Shown here: piece after piece, positions 9,449 to 17,156 of the stretch | Layout: each line of letters opens with the position of its first letter | Position numbering within the stretch: position 1 is the stretch's first letter | Position numbers and translations under genes: made by a program | Origin: Paenibacillus solani | GTDB taxonomy: Bacteria; Bacillota; Bacilli; Paenibacillales; Paenibacillaceae | Assembly (NCBI RefSeq): GCF_001277345.1 | Contig: NZ_LIUT01000001.1 | Location: 1,022,897 to 1,086,896, forward strand | DNA: 64,000 bases | Direction of reading: 5' to 3' | Notes under the pieces: model-generated | Databases searched by the model: none | The model's input: only the letters and a program-made list of their open reading frames with translations | What the model was told of the DNA's origin: nothing

Positions 9449-9477
9449 TTGAAGGGGAACGTAGGTTCCTGTATAAT
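9449..9477 (+). promoter_or_regulatory. Sigma-A promoter of the Agr-like operon, with an inverted repeat in the spacer
   Basis: TTGAAG (9449-9454), a 17-bp spacer and a perfect TATAAT (9472-9477) form a strong promoter. The spacer holds the inverted repeat GGAAC-N4-GTTCC (9456-9469), a possible operator. The next gene starts more than 300 bases downstream, so the transcript would have a long leader. Confidence 0.7.
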
Positions 9478-9793
9478 AAAAATATAGATTAACGATTAGA
9501 TTAGAAAGCCATTCTGACTCGGTTATGTACATACAGTCGTGGATATTTGTGTTTTTATCTCCGGATATTATATGTGTTTTGTAATTTCATCAGAGTTCCC
9601 AGACATATAGGAAGTGGCAAGCGCCATCGGATTTGACCTCACGAACATGCATCCTTCAGACGACCCGATAGACGCTGAGACTCAATCGGTATATCGTTCA
9701 TTTTTGGACTTGATACCGAAGCCTCAGCATCTCTCGGGGAAGTGGCGTAGTAGATAGTAACCATTTCTTATGGTGTAGGGAGGAAGTCTTCGA
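9478..9793 (+). other. Long leader ahead of the Agr-like operon, with a possible 47-codon ORF
   Basis: About 315 bases separate the promoter from the first clear gene. A frame from GTG 9614 to TAG 9757 would encode 47 residues, but no convincing ribosome site precedes it. The segments AGCG..ATCGG (near 9620-9630) and CCGAT..CGCT (near 9668-9680) are complementary and could fold the leader. No known riboswitch was recognised. Confidence 0.35.
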
Positions 9794-10477
9794 ATGAACG
9801 CAATTTGGTTTATGGTGTTTTCAACATTTGAAACACTGGCCATTTACTCATTAATCATGACCCTGCTTAGATATAAAACAACAGCGTACATATGGCAGGC
9901 GCTAGTCGTCATGATCCTTGCCAATATTCAGAGTTTCATCATGCGCAATGAACTTCATATGGATTTTCTTGCCCCTCTTTTAACCGTGCTTATCTTTGTT
10001 TTTTTATTTGCTGCTATTATCAAGATTCCTGTCATCTGGTCAGCGATTTGCACCATCATCGGTTACATGCTGTATGCACTGATTCAAACTGTTTATCTGA
10101 CAACGATATTCGGCTCAATAGATTCTATTCAGAATGTGCCTTCCCATGGCTATATCCTTCAGATACTGTCAGCAGGGACAGGACTGCTGCTATCTTGGAT
10201 TATGTACAAACTAGGGATCGGGTTTAGATACGATCTAGAGAAGCTGCGCTTCAGATTTGAACACATATTATTGATTGCTTTAATCGTTGTGGTATTGGTA
10301 TTAATAGCTATATTGTTTTACCTCAATCGGTTGTGGCTTGATCTTCTCTTCTTTGGCATAACATTCGGAATTTTCTTGTATTATGCGATTCATACGGAGG
10401 AGCGGGATACTTTTGATCGTGGAAAGATTAGCGGGCCGGATGGCGGCAGAGATCAAGCGCCAGGTTCCCGACCATAA
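9794..10477 (+). CDS. Kinase-less AgrC-like membrane protein
   Basis: A 227-residue protein with about six or seven membrane helices (for example 5-25, 35-50, 60-110, 118-140, 155-175, 180-205) and a short charged tail. The helix plan resembles the sensor half of AgrC-type receptors, but the protein stops where the coiled linker and histidine kinase would begin. The ribosome site is excellent (GGGAGGAAG). The last 65 bases overlap the agrB-like gene in another frame. It may be a receptor without a kinase, an immunity or export helper, or the stub of a broken agrC. The clean start and intact membrane helices favour a functional protein. First gene of the operon with agrB and agrD. Confidence 0.72.
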   Translation: MNAIWFMVFSTFETLAIYSLIMTLLRYKTTAYIWQALVVMILANIQSFIMRNELHMDFLAPLLTVLIFVFLFAAIIKIPVIWSAICTIIGYMLYALIQTVYLTTIFGSIDSIQNVPSHGYILQILSAGTGLLLSWIMYKLGIGFRYDLEKLRFRFEHILLIALIVVVLVLIAILFYLNRLWLDLLFFGITFGIFLYYAIHTEERDTFDRGKISGPDGGRDQAPGSRP

Positions 10478-10955
10478 ATCTTCTATTCCAGTATTAAAGC
10501 ATGCGATCATCATCCTAATAAACGTTGGTCTTATCGTGATCTTCACGCTGCTGATTTCGTTAATTACGGATAACCTGAAACAGGCGGTTATTGCCTTAAT
10601 CGGCTTTGCCTTACTCAGGCAGTGCTCCGGAGGGCTTCATCTAAAGACGGGGGCAGGCTGCATTGTTTTCACAACCGTATTGTTTACTTTGGTATCTTAT
10701 GTAGAGATGGAGTCTACCGGTGTATTTCTGATGAATGCGATCAGTCTGTTATTGGTTATGAATTTCGCTCCAAGCCGAATCGAGAAACAATCTCGTATTC
10801 CGAGGAAGCATTATTTTAAGCTACGCATACTCAGCTGTTTGATTGTTTTAACTAATTTTGGATTTCAGTCACCCACATTAGCTGTCGTATTTTTGATCCA
10901 GGCTGTTAGTTTATTACGCTGGAGAGGAGGACAAGCTCATGTTATGGATTCATAA
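10413..10955 (+). CDS. agrB: AgrB-like peptide protease/cyclase
   Basis: AgrB is a membrane cysteine protease that cuts the AgrD precursor and closes its ring. With the TTG start at 10413 the product is 180 residues. The catalytic pair falls at His76 and Cys83 (RQCSGGLHLKTGAGC), separated by seven residues exactly as in staphylococcal AgrB (His77, Cys84). Four to five hydrophobic helices follow. GGAGG lies 12 bases before the TTG; GTG 10419 and ATG 10440 are alternatives, but the residue numbering favours the TTG. It overlaps the membrane gene upstream by 65 bases and the agrD gene downstream by 17, so translation of the three is coupled. Confidence 0.9.
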   Translation: MIVERLAGRMAAEIKRQVPDHKSSIPVLKHAIIILINVGLIVIFTLLISLITDNLKQAVIALIGFALLRQCSGGLHLKTGAGCIVFTTVLFTLVSYVEMESTGVFLMNAISLLLVMNFAPSRIEKQSRIPRKHYFKLRILSCLIVLTNFGFQSPTLAVVFLIQAVSLLRWRGGQAHVMDS

Positions 10956-11079
10956 AATTAGACATCAGCTGTATACGTATCTTGCAACTGCACTGACGCT
11001 GGTTGCCGTATTTGTAGTCAATACAGCAAGCCCCGTATTCGTGTATAGCGGAGAGACACCGGAAGAACTTTTGAAATAG
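10939..11079 (+). CDS. agrD: AgrD-like cyclic peptide precursor with serine in place of cysteine
   Basis: A 46-residue precursor with the AgrD plan: a basic amphipathic N-terminus (MLWIHKIRHQLYTYL), a hydrophobic leader helix, a short core, and an acidic tail. The C-terminus reads SPVFVYSGETPEELLK; the final ETPEEL matches the acidic recognition tail that AgrB cuts from (EVPKEL in Staphylococcus aureus). No cysteine exists in the protein. Ser31, at the start of SPVFV(Y), is the natural ring-forming residue and would give a true lactone, as known for Staphylococcus intermedius. The ribosome site GAGAGGAGG lies 8 bases before the ATG inside agrB. Ring size (five or six residues) is inferred. 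Confidence 0.88.
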   Translation: MLWIHKIRHQLYTYLATALTLVAVFVVNTASPVFVYSGETPEELLK

Positions 11080-11163
11080 CATTTGATTCGGTGAGTCAGA
11101 AGAGCGGTGGGTTTGAGTGGGGATGGAGGAGAAGATAGAGGGTTAGTGAATAGAATAAATGAT

Positions 11164-11190
11164 CGGTACCTTTTTAGGTACCGTTTTTTT
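11164..11190 (+). terminator. Terminator of the Agr-like operon
   Basis: CGGTACC (11164-11170) pairs with GGTACCG (11177-11183) and is followed by seven T. It ends the three-gene operon 85 bases after agrD. The remaining ~240 bases up to the next gene are AT-rich and hold nothing I can name. Confidence 0.85.
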
Positions 11191-11429
11191 ATATAGTTCC
11201 CGGCAGGCGTTTCATTCTGATCATTGGCTCTAATGTTTGACTTCATTATATGTCCAATCATCACCCATGCTCATTCCGGATTATAACACGGGTTGTGCAG
11301 CCTTACGGTGTCATATAAGTTTTCTATTTCTATCCTAATTGTTCTGTACATTTCGTATTTCTAAAACTATTTAAAGGAAATTATAGTAATAATATTATGT
11401 GAAATAAAGGAATAAGAAAGGTGGTTTTT

Positions 11430-11765
11430 ATGAAAGGCAAGACAATGATATTCTTGACATGTTTATTGTTACTTTTATTGATTAGTGGCTGCGGTAATTC
11501 AAAGCAGCAATTGGAGAAATATGCTATCGAAAAAAAGAACTTAACAAACAGAATCTCCGATCTCGAAGACCAAAGAGCTTATTTAGAAGAAGAGTTAAAG
11601 CAGGCAATGGAAAATTTATCACCCGAAGTTCTTTATAACGTCGCTAAACAGTATGCAGATAAAGATCGTGAAAAAGCTAAGTCTTATCTACTGGTGTTAA
11701 TTGATCAATTTCCTTCTTCCGAACAGGCAAAAAAGGCTAGAGATTTAATTGGAAATGTCAAATAG
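11430..11765 (+). CDS. Small lipoprotein with coiled coil and TPR-like helices
   Basis: A 111-residue protein with a lipoprotein signal (hydrophobic run then LLISGC, Cys as lipid anchor). Residues ~25-65 are a charged heptad-like coiled coil (KKNLTNRISDLEDQRAYLEEE). The C-terminal third, with NVAKQYADKDREKAKSYLLVL and FPSSEQAKKARDLI, looks like a tetratricopeptide-type helix pair seen in outer-face assembly proteins such as YbgF. It would sit on the outer face of the membrane. The ATG at 11430 follows GAAAGGTGG; the GTG upstream is inside that site. The gene is clearly AT-richer than its neighbours, a hint of recent acquisition. Function is unknown. Confidence 0.82.
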   Translation: MKGKTMIFLTCLLLLLLISGCGNSKQQLEKYAIEKKNLTNRISDLEDQRAYLEEELKQAMENLSPEVLYNVAKQYADKDREKAKSYLLVLIDQFPSSEQAKKARDLIGNVK

Positions 11766-11872
11766 ACTTGTATTTTTCCTCTCATGATACTCAGACTGGA
11801 CCATTATATACAGAGCCGATTATCATGCGTCCATTTTGCGTAATTAGATAAGATCAACGAGAAAAGTGTAAA

Positions 11873-11900
11873 TGAAAAAAGCCCTTGCTACGCAAGGGCT
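11873..11900 (-). terminator. Terminator of the tRNA-Val gene
   Basis: On the minus strand AGCCCTTG-CGTAG-CAAGGGCT is a perfect 8-bp stem followed by a T-run, just after the tRNA. Confidence 0.88.
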
Positions 11901-11908
11901 CTTAGTGA

Positions 11909-11981
11909 TGATCTGTAGTGGGCTCGAACCACTGACCCCTACCCTGTCAAGATAGTGCTCTCCCAGCTGAGCTAACAGATC
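11909..11981 (-). tRNA. tRNA-Val (anticodon GAC)
   Basis: The minus strand folds into a complete 73-base cloverleaf. The acceptor stem is GATCTGT/ACAGATC. The D arm is GCTC/GAGC. The anticodon stem is CTATC/GGTAG with loop TTGACAG, giving anticodon GAC (Val, codon GUC). The T arm AGTGG-TTCGAGC-CCACT and discriminator A follow. CCA is not encoded. It has its own promoter and terminator and stands alone. Confidence 0.95.
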
Positions 11982-12007
11982 ATGAAATATTTAAAAAGGT
12001 AATTCAT

Positions 12008-12036
12008 ATATTACCAGCAGACCATCTGTCTGTCAA
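12008..12036 (-). promoter_or_regulatory. Promoter of tRNA-Val
   Basis: On the minus strand TTGACA (12036-12031), 17 bp, then TAATAT (12013-12008). This is a near-consensus sigma-A promoter 27 bases before the tRNA. Confidence 0.85.
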
Positions 12037-12117
12037 TCATTTTCTCGCGTTATAAAAAGCTCCATTCCGGTTCAGACTAGTTACAGCGTGATTTGGCATT
12101 ATAGGAGGAGAATAGGA

Positions 12118-12381
12118 ATGGCAGTAGAGAAATCTCAGGGTAATCGACGGGCTGGAGTGGTGCTTATCCTGTTGGCAGGATCGATTGTTGGCAGTGGCTG
12201 CAGTATCCCGGCGAGAACGTCTGTGCAGCTGGAACCGCTGCAAGCTCCCACAGCGCCTGTCATGCTGGATGTTTACAGCCGCTCGATACAGAGGGACGTA
12301 TATTCCCAGCAGGGGGACGGTTTGTTGGAACCGGTATCCCCCATGGATTCGGTAGATACCTTGCACGATCTCAATCCGTAG
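12118..12381 (+). CDS. Short putative lipoprotein, unknown
   Basis: An 87-residue product with a basic start, a hydrophobic helix (about 12-27) and VGSGCS, which resembles a lipobox although Gly at -3 is not ideal. The rest is polar and proline-rich with no recognisable fold. A strong AGGAGGAG site lies 7 bases before the ATG. No family recognised. It would be a surface-anchored small protein if the lipobox is used. Confidence 0.65.
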   Translation: MAVEKSQGNRRAGVVLILLAGSIVGSGCSIPARTSVQLEPLQAPTAPVMLDVYSRSIQRDVYSQQGDGLLEPVSPMDSVDTLHDLNP

Positions 12382-12411
12382 AGTTGCGCATGAGAATGGT
12401 GGTTCTCTATG

Positions 12412-12522
12412 CTATTCCTCATCCCATTTACGGGAATACCCTTTTTTGATTGTCCAGAAGGTTGGATAGATGACCAGAACGGCAATGACGATGGACCAAA
12501 ATATCGTAGCTCCCATACCCAT
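12412..12522 (-). CDS. 36-residue single-span membrane peptide
   Basis: On the minus strand AAAGGAG stands 10 bases before ATG (12522), and the frame ends at TAG (12412-12414). The product starts MGMGATIFW, has a hydrophobic span (about residues 5-23) and a basic-acidic tail (IKKGYSRKWDEE). This is the usual look of small bacillar membrane peptides, often made during sporulation or stress. The acidic C-terminus and tight ribosome site support it; function is unknown. The gene lies between two plus-strand genes. Confidence 0.6.
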   Translation of the reverse strand: MGMGATIFWSIVIAVLVIYPTFWTIKKGYSRKWDEE

Positions 12523-12634
12523 AAAGGCAATGCTCCTTTCGCGGCACATTAGTTTATACTATACAGGAAAACGATTATTTTGTATAATATTCCGATCTGC
12601 AATAGCACGAGAAATTACATAAAGAGGTGTTGAC

Positions 12635-13078
12635 ATGGCAGCAGAAATCATAAATGTAACAACAGAAGAGCAGTTGCAGCAGGCGATGGATATTCGCAAG
12701 GATGTTTTTGTACTGGAACAAAAAGTGCCGATTGACTTGGAAATCGATGACTACGATCGATTGGATTCGGAAGCACATCATGTGTTGATCAAGTCGGAGG
12801 GACAGTACGCAGCTACGGGACGTATCATCTATTACAATAAGGATTCCGCCAAAATGCAGCGTATTGCGGTGCGCAAACCATTTCGTTCGAAGGGGATTGG
12901 CCGTGTATTGATGATGGCACTGGAAGCTCAGGCACGTGAATTGAAGCTGCAATATTCTGTGCTGGATGCTCAGGTGCAGGCCGAAGCATTTTATCAAAAG
13001 CTTGGGTATGAGACGATTTCAGACGAGCCGTTTGATGATGCAGGAATTCCTCATGTCCGTATGAAAAAAGAACTGTAA
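12635..13078 (+). CDS. GNAT-family N-acetyltransferase (YjcF/ElaA-like)
   Basis: A 147-residue GNAT protein. The pattern RKDVFVLEQKVP near residue 22, the MQRIAVRKPFRSKGIGRVLM acetyl-CoA loop, and VQAEAFYQKLGYE at ~110 are typical of the small YjcF/ElaA group. The substrate is not known. The ribosome site AAGAGGTG is 7 bases before the ATG. It ends at a strong terminator shared with the convergent DUF3892 gene. Confidence 0.87.
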   Translation: MAAEIINVTTEEQLQQAMDIRKDVFVLEQKVPIDLEIDDYDRLDSEAHHVLIKSEGQYAATGRIIYYNKDSAKMQRIAVRKPFRSKGIGRVLMMALEAQARELKLQYSVLDAQVQAEAFYQKLGYETISDEPFDDAGIPHVRMKKEL

Positions 13079-13107
13079 CTCATAAGATATATTGTCAGGC
13101 ATAAAGG

Positions 13108-13137
13108 AAAGACCCCGAGAAATGTCTCGGGGTCTTT
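13108..13137. terminator. Bidirectional terminator
   Basis: AAAGACCCCGAGA (13108-13120) and TCTCGGGGTCTTT (13125-13137) are perfectly complementary. It serves the acetyltransferase on the plus strand and the DUF3892 gene on the minus strand. Confidence 0.92.
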
Positions 13138-13147
13138 TGTGCATCAT

Positions 13148-13384
13148 TTAGAAAGTTGGCAGATTGTCCAAGTTGTTGCTGGGATCGCCATCCGCATTGG
13201 AACGCAGATGCTCGTCGCCATCACGGCCACGAAATACGTTCAGGTTTTTGATTTCTTTATTCTTGGCCATCTGCTGCGCAGTTTTGTAATCGACGATGCT
13301 GCCGTTATCCAGCTTAAGTTCGATGATGTCGCCATCGCCATTCTTGCGAACGCCTACGACTTCTTGTTGTTGTCCATTGTCCAT
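13148..13384 (-). CDS. DUF3892-type small protein
   Basis: A 78-residue soluble protein. The segment VGVRKNGDGDIIELKLDNG followed by YKTAQQMAKNKEI matches the DUF3892 plan I recall: a small beta hairpin unit that starts with a predicted nucleic-acid or surface-binding strand. Function unknown. GGAGG lies 7 bases before the ATG. The C-terminal LRSNADGDPSNNLDNLP tail is polar and likely disordered. Single gene with a terminator. Confidence 0.75.
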   Translation of the reverse strand: MDNGQQQEVVGVRKNGDGDIIELKLDNGSIVDYKTAQQMAKNKEIKNLNVFRGRDGDEHLRSNADGDPSNNLDNLPTF

Positions 13385-13462
13385 ATGATCGCCTCCCGGG
13401 TTTAGTGTTCCCAGGGAACCTCATAATCTATTCATCTATATATAATGAACGACAAAATGAAA

Positions 13463-14200
13463 TTACAATTCGTAGACCCGCTGCTGCTCTACAAACTCCA
13501 TGATCCCGGTCTTGCCAATGAATGCTTCCACGTCATCGCTGTAATGCATGAGGTAGGTACGCTCTTGAATGTTCTCAGGCAGACTGAGCAATTCATCAAG
13601 GGTGGTATGAACCTCGCCGGGTCCTTGCAGCTGGCATTCGTGCAGAATGACCTCGCAATCCCGCTCATTAACCAATTCATTGAGTAGTTGAGGATCGAAT
13701 ACCATATCTGCACTGTAAAAAATCCGATCATTCAAATAGAGCGAATAGCTGTCCTTGCCAGGTATATGCTGCGTCGGTATCAGTTCTACCGAGATTCCTG
13801 GTGAGATATCCGTTTTTACTCCCGGTTTGAGAGGATAGACATCAAATACATCTTGAAGGGAAGAGATATGTCCTTGCTGATATAATCCACCCTTCAGTGT
13901 GTGCTCCCATATCGGTTCTACTAAAGCTTCAGCAATGTAGAGGGGAAGTTTACGATTAAACTTCATTTTCATCATGAAGGCCAGCTCTTCCATGCCGCCG
14001 ACATGGTCCGCATGAATATGCGTGATGAGCAGGGCATTCACATCGTTAAAAGTCTTATCCAGCTGATGAAGTGCCAGGGGAGCGGTGACGCCGCAATCGA
14101 TAAGAAGTGTGAAATTTTCGTCTTGGATCAGTGCGTTGTTGTTGTAGTAGTTCTTGGCAAACGCACTGCCAGTGCCAAGCATTTGCAGTTTCAATGTCAA
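13463..14200 (-). CDS. Metallo-beta-lactamase-fold hydrolase (RNase Z-like)
   Basis: A 245-residue MBL-fold enzyme. The metal motif [10 protein letters not shown] sits at ~60-69, after the [17 protein letters not shown] strand typical of RNase Z-like members. Further ligands are likely the Asp in YSADMVFD and the His near the end (YLMHYSDD). There is no exosite arm, so it may be a phosphodiesterase or lactonase rather than tRNA 3' processing. The TTG start (14200) follows AGGAGG at 8 bases. Transcribed alone, towards the DUF3892 gene. Confidence 0.82.
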   Translation of the reverse strand: MTLKLQMLGTGSAFAKNYYNNNALIQDENFTLLIDCGVTAPLALHQLDKTFNDVNALLITHIHADHVGGMEELAFMMKMKFNRKLPLYIAEALVEPIWEHTLKGGLYQQGHISSLQDVFDVYPLKPGVKTDISPGISVELIPTQHIPGKDSYSLYLNDRIFYSADMVFDPQLLNELVNERDCEVILHECQLQGPGEVHTTLDELLSLPENIQERTYLMHYSDDVEAFIGKTGIMEFVEQQRVYEL

Positions 14201-14437
14201 TGTTGAAACCTCCTGATGAAATGATGTATAGGCCAGTAGCTAATGTATATCTTATCGAACTTTGGATATTTTTACACGGAATCCGGGGTGAATTAATCAT
14301 GATTATGTAATAAAAGTTATGGACGAGCTTATAAGAAAAAAATTTTACCACAAAGTGCAAAATTGTCCGCAACTTGTTTTTTGACATGTAGTATACACAT
14401 ATAACAACAAGATGAGCCAATGGAGGGAAATTATAAT

Positions 14438-14989
14438 ATGAAGTGGAAAAAAGTGATGGCATGTATGCTAGTGCTTTCGTTAATGGGTGGCAGCACCTTA
14501 TTATTTGCTGATTCCGTCAATGAGCGTGTCCGTGTCTGGATGAACGGGCATGAATTGAAGGATGGGGGATACTTAATTGATGGCAAGACCTATGTACCGG
14601 TTCGGGAGTTTGATGGGGCTGTAGATTGGAATTCAAGCAATGGACAAGTTCAGGTGATTAAACCGAATGTGCATATTTTTCTGTTTAAAGGAGATACTGT
14701 ATTCGGAAATGTGAACAAGGGCAAACTGAAGTTCAATGTTTTTAGCCAGGTAGACAGCTTGAACAATGATATCCATGCCGTAAAAGTTGCAATCGAGGAT
14801 CCTGCAGGCAATGTTAAGGATATTCAATCCCAGGAAGTGAAGGACCGCAAAGATAATTTCTGGTTCCGCACCTACGATTTCACATATGACTTTAAAACGA
14901 CAGGCAAATACTCGGTTGGTTTTTATGTGAAAGTCAAACCGGAAGACGGGTTTGTTAAAGTTGCAGAGAAAGTGATTACTGCGCTTTAA
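14438..14989 (+). CDS. Exported protein with copper-amine-oxidase-type stalk domain
   Basis: A 183-residue secreted protein. The signal peptide is clear (KWKKVMACMLVLSLMGG... with an LFADS cleavage region). The next ~50 residues (VRVWMNGHELKDGGYLIDG, then YVPVREF) match the copper amine oxidase N-terminal 'stalk' repeat common in Paenibacillus surface proteins. The C-terminal half is beta-rich (AIEDPAGNVKDI, DFTYDFKTTGKYSVGFYVK), probably a second sandwich. GGAGGG is 9 bases before the ATG. Likely acts outside the cell as a binding or wall-associated protein; no enzyme motif is seen. Confidence 0.8.
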   Translation: MKWKKVMACMLVLSLMGGSTLLFADSVNERVRVWMNGHELKDGGYLIDGKTYVPVREFDGAVDWNSSNGQVQVIKPNVHIFLFKGDTVFGNVNKGKLKFNVFSQVDSLNNDIHAVKVAIEDPAGNVKDIQSQEVKDRKDNFWFRTYDFTYDFKTTGKYSVGFYVKVKPEDGFVKVAEKVITAL

Positions 14990-15080
14990 TTCATGGAGTA
15001 CCTTGGAAAAATTGACCTGAATAAGCGATCCATGATACGATACGATCGTATGATAATTTAACCGAAGTGAGGTTTTTTCA

Positions 15081-15404
15081 ATGAGCGAACACAAACATGA
15101 ACACGGAGATGCTTGCGGCTGCGGTCAGGATCATGACCACGACCATGAACATGAAGAGTTTGTGCTTACATTGACGGATGAAGAAGGAAAAGAAGTAGAG
15201 ATGGTTCTTGTGGAGACATTTGATGTCGGCGAGAAACTTTACGCACTTTTGCTTGAACGCGAGAATCCGGAAGCGGACGGCGTCATTCTACGTATGGAAG
15301 AAGAGAACGAGGAAATGGTTCTTTACAATATTGAGGACGAAGACGAATGGAATGAAGTAGAGGCGGTTTATAACGAACTGGTCGCTGCTGCAAACCAGGA
15401 ATAA
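15081..15404 (+). CDS. DUF1292 protein with histidine-rich N-terminus
   Basis: A 107-residue acidic protein. The first 25 residues are dense in His, Asp and Cys (HKHEHGDACGCGQDHDHDH), an obvious metal-binding tail. The rest (FVLTLTDEEGKEVEMVLVETF then YALLLERE) matches DUF1292, known from B. subtilis YrzB-type proteins. A role in metal handling is suggested by the tail but not proven. The gene follows a palindrome (ATACGATCGTAT, 15040-15051) that may be an operator, and ends at a clear terminator. Confidence 0.85.
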   Translation: MSEHKHEHGDACGCGQDHDHDHEHEEFVLTLTDEEGKEVEMVLVETFDVGEKLYALLLERENPEADGVILRMEEENEEMVLYNIEDEDEWNEVEAVYNELVAAANQE

Positions 15405-15420
15405 GACTTCTCCCAATGAA

Positions 15421-15453
15421 AACCCCGGTGCGAATTAATCGCACCGGGGTTTT
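15421..15453. terminator. Terminator between DUF1292 and the decarboxylase
   Basis: AACCCCGGTGCG (15421-15432) pairs with CGCACCGGGGTT (15440-15451), with T-runs on the plus side. It probably ends both convergent genes. Confidence 0.9.
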
Positions 15454-15469
15454 TGTTTTTCGTGAAGAA

Positions 15470-16957
15470 TTAGAATATCGGATCGGTTTCTACGATGACC
15501 TTCACATTCTGAATGCTCCGATCCTCCGGACCTTTGACAGGAAGACCTACATCGACATGATCGATAATGTAATCGATGTTTTCCTGGGAAATAACTTCAC
15601 CCGGAAGCAAGATCGGTATCCCTGGCGGATATACGTAGATGAATTCAGCGATAATTCTCCCTGCCGATTCCTTGAATGGCACTACCTCAGTATCTCCGTA
15701 AAATGCATCGCGAGGGATAAGCGACAACTGCGGAATTTCTGGTGTTTTCACAACTAACTCGTTAATCTCATTCACATGCATGTACTGATTCGAAAGCTCG
15801 CGGAGCGCTGTCAGCAAAATATCGATGGCCTCCTGATTGTCTCCCGGTGTAATGAGGCACAGAATATTGTACATATCACTGAGCTCAACCTCTATATTGT
15901 AGTGATCCCGCAGCCAGTTCTCGGTTTCATATCCTGTAATGCCGAGATGGCGTACATGGATCGTCAATTTGGTCGGATCATAAGAGTATGTTGCTTCTCC
16001 GCCTAATATTTCTTCACCGAAGCTGTACAAACCTTCGATTTTATTGACTTCCTGACGTGCATATTGCGCTAACTCAATTGTCCTTGCTGCCATTTCTCGT
16101 CCATGCAGCGCCAAACTGCGGCGTGAAGTATCAAGCGATGCCAGCAGGATGTAGGAGGTGGAGGTTGTGGTCAGCATGCTGATGATTGTCTGTACGCGAT
16201 AAGGATTGATGTATCCGTTCTTGGTATTCACGTTCAGTACGGAGCTCTGCGTCATCGAGCCGCCGAGTTTGTGCACGCTGGTCGCAGCCATATCGGCCCC
16301 GGCTTCCATTGCCGACATCGGAAGATCTTCATGAAAATGGATCAATACGCCGTGCGCCTCATCCACGAGAACGGGTACGTTGTAGCTGTGAGCCAAATCC
16401 ACGATTTCCTTCAGATTGGCGCTTACGCCGAAGTATGTCGGGTTAATGACCAATACGGCTTTGGCGTCAGGGTGACGTTTTAATGCTTTCCGGACCGAGC
16501 TGATGGTGATGCCGTGATCGATTCCCACATTGGCATCCTGGGCAGGCGATACGAATACAGGCTTGGCCCCGGTAAAAATGATGGCGGAAAGCACGGATTT
16601 ATGGACATTGCGCGGTATGATGATTTTATCGCCAGGCGAACATACCGACATGATCATAGTCATGATCGCTCCACTTGTTCCTTGGACACTGAAGTAGGTG
16701 TGATCGGCACCGAATGCATCGGCGGCCAGCTTTTGGGCTTCCTCGATGACGCCTGTAGGTTGATGTAAATCATCCAGCGGCGCAATATTGATCAAATCTA
16801 TAGAAAAGGCGTTATCCCCTATAAATTCCCGAAATTCGGCATCGGTGCCGAGGCCCTTCTTATGTCCCGGAATGTGAAATTGCACGGGGTTTTTGGCCGC
16901 ATGTTCTTTAAGTGCGGTGAAGAGCGGTGTACGACTGTGGTCCATGGACGTTGTCAC
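15470..16957 (-). CDS. speA: Orn/Lys/Arg decarboxylase, SpeA-type
   Basis: A 495-residue PLP enzyme of the short bacillar group, likely making agmatine from arginine for polyamine synthesis (lysine is an alternative). Visible features: HIPGHKKG near residue 30, the PLP-lysine motif SVHKLGG around residue 227 after VLVDEAHGV, and a C-terminal PPGIPILLPGE segment. The length matches B. subtilis SpeA (about 490). B. subtilis also has speA near yktB, as here, which supports the name. The GTG start at 16957 has AGGG 7 bases ahead. Monocistronic. Confidence 0.88.
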   Translation of the reverse strand: MTTSMDHSRTPLFTALKEHAAKNPVQFHIPGHKKGLGTDAEFREFIGDNAFSIDLINIAPLDDLHQPTGVIEEAQKLAADAFGADHTYFSVQGTSGAIMTMIMSVCSPGDKIIIPRNVHKSVLSAIIFTGAKPVFVSPAQDANVGIDHGITISSVRKALKRHPDAKAVLVINPTYFGVSANLKEIVDLAHSYNVPVLVDEAHGVLIHFHEDLPMSAMEAGADMAATSVHKLGGSMTQSSVLNVNTKNGYINPYRVQTIISMLTTTSTSYILLASLDTSRRSLALHGREMAARTIELAQYARQEVNKIEGLYSFGEEILGGEATYSYDPTKLTIHVRHLGITGYETENWLRDHYNIEVELSDMYNILCLITPGDNQEAIDILLTALRELSNQYMHVNEINELVVKTPEIPQLSLIPRDAFYGDTEVVPFKESAGRIIAEFIYVYPPGIPILLPGEVISQENIDYIIDHVDVGLPVKGPEDRSIQNVKVIVETDPIF

Positions 16958-17156
16958 AACCTTTCCCTATGTTTATTTTCTTATGATTTGTTGATTTCTG
17001 TTTTTATATAAACAAAATTGAGTATAGCAAAATAGGGGGGGAATGCAAGAAGATTGTCCGGCTTTTTTTCGCTTGGCTCAGCAGGGCATCAAACCATTGT
17101 TTCCATGAATATTGAAGATGCTGCATTCATCGTTCCTTCATTAGACTATCACTCAT

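Noticed and set aside
9614..9757. 47-codon frame in the leader of the Agr operon as a true gene
   Set aside because: The start codon has only a poorly spaced AGGA ahead and the sequence shows no family signal; kept only as a possibility in the leader entry.
14381..14410. TTGACA upstream of the stalk-domain protein as a promoter
   Set aside because: No -10 at an acceptable 16-18 base spacing; the best candidate is only 14-15 bases away.
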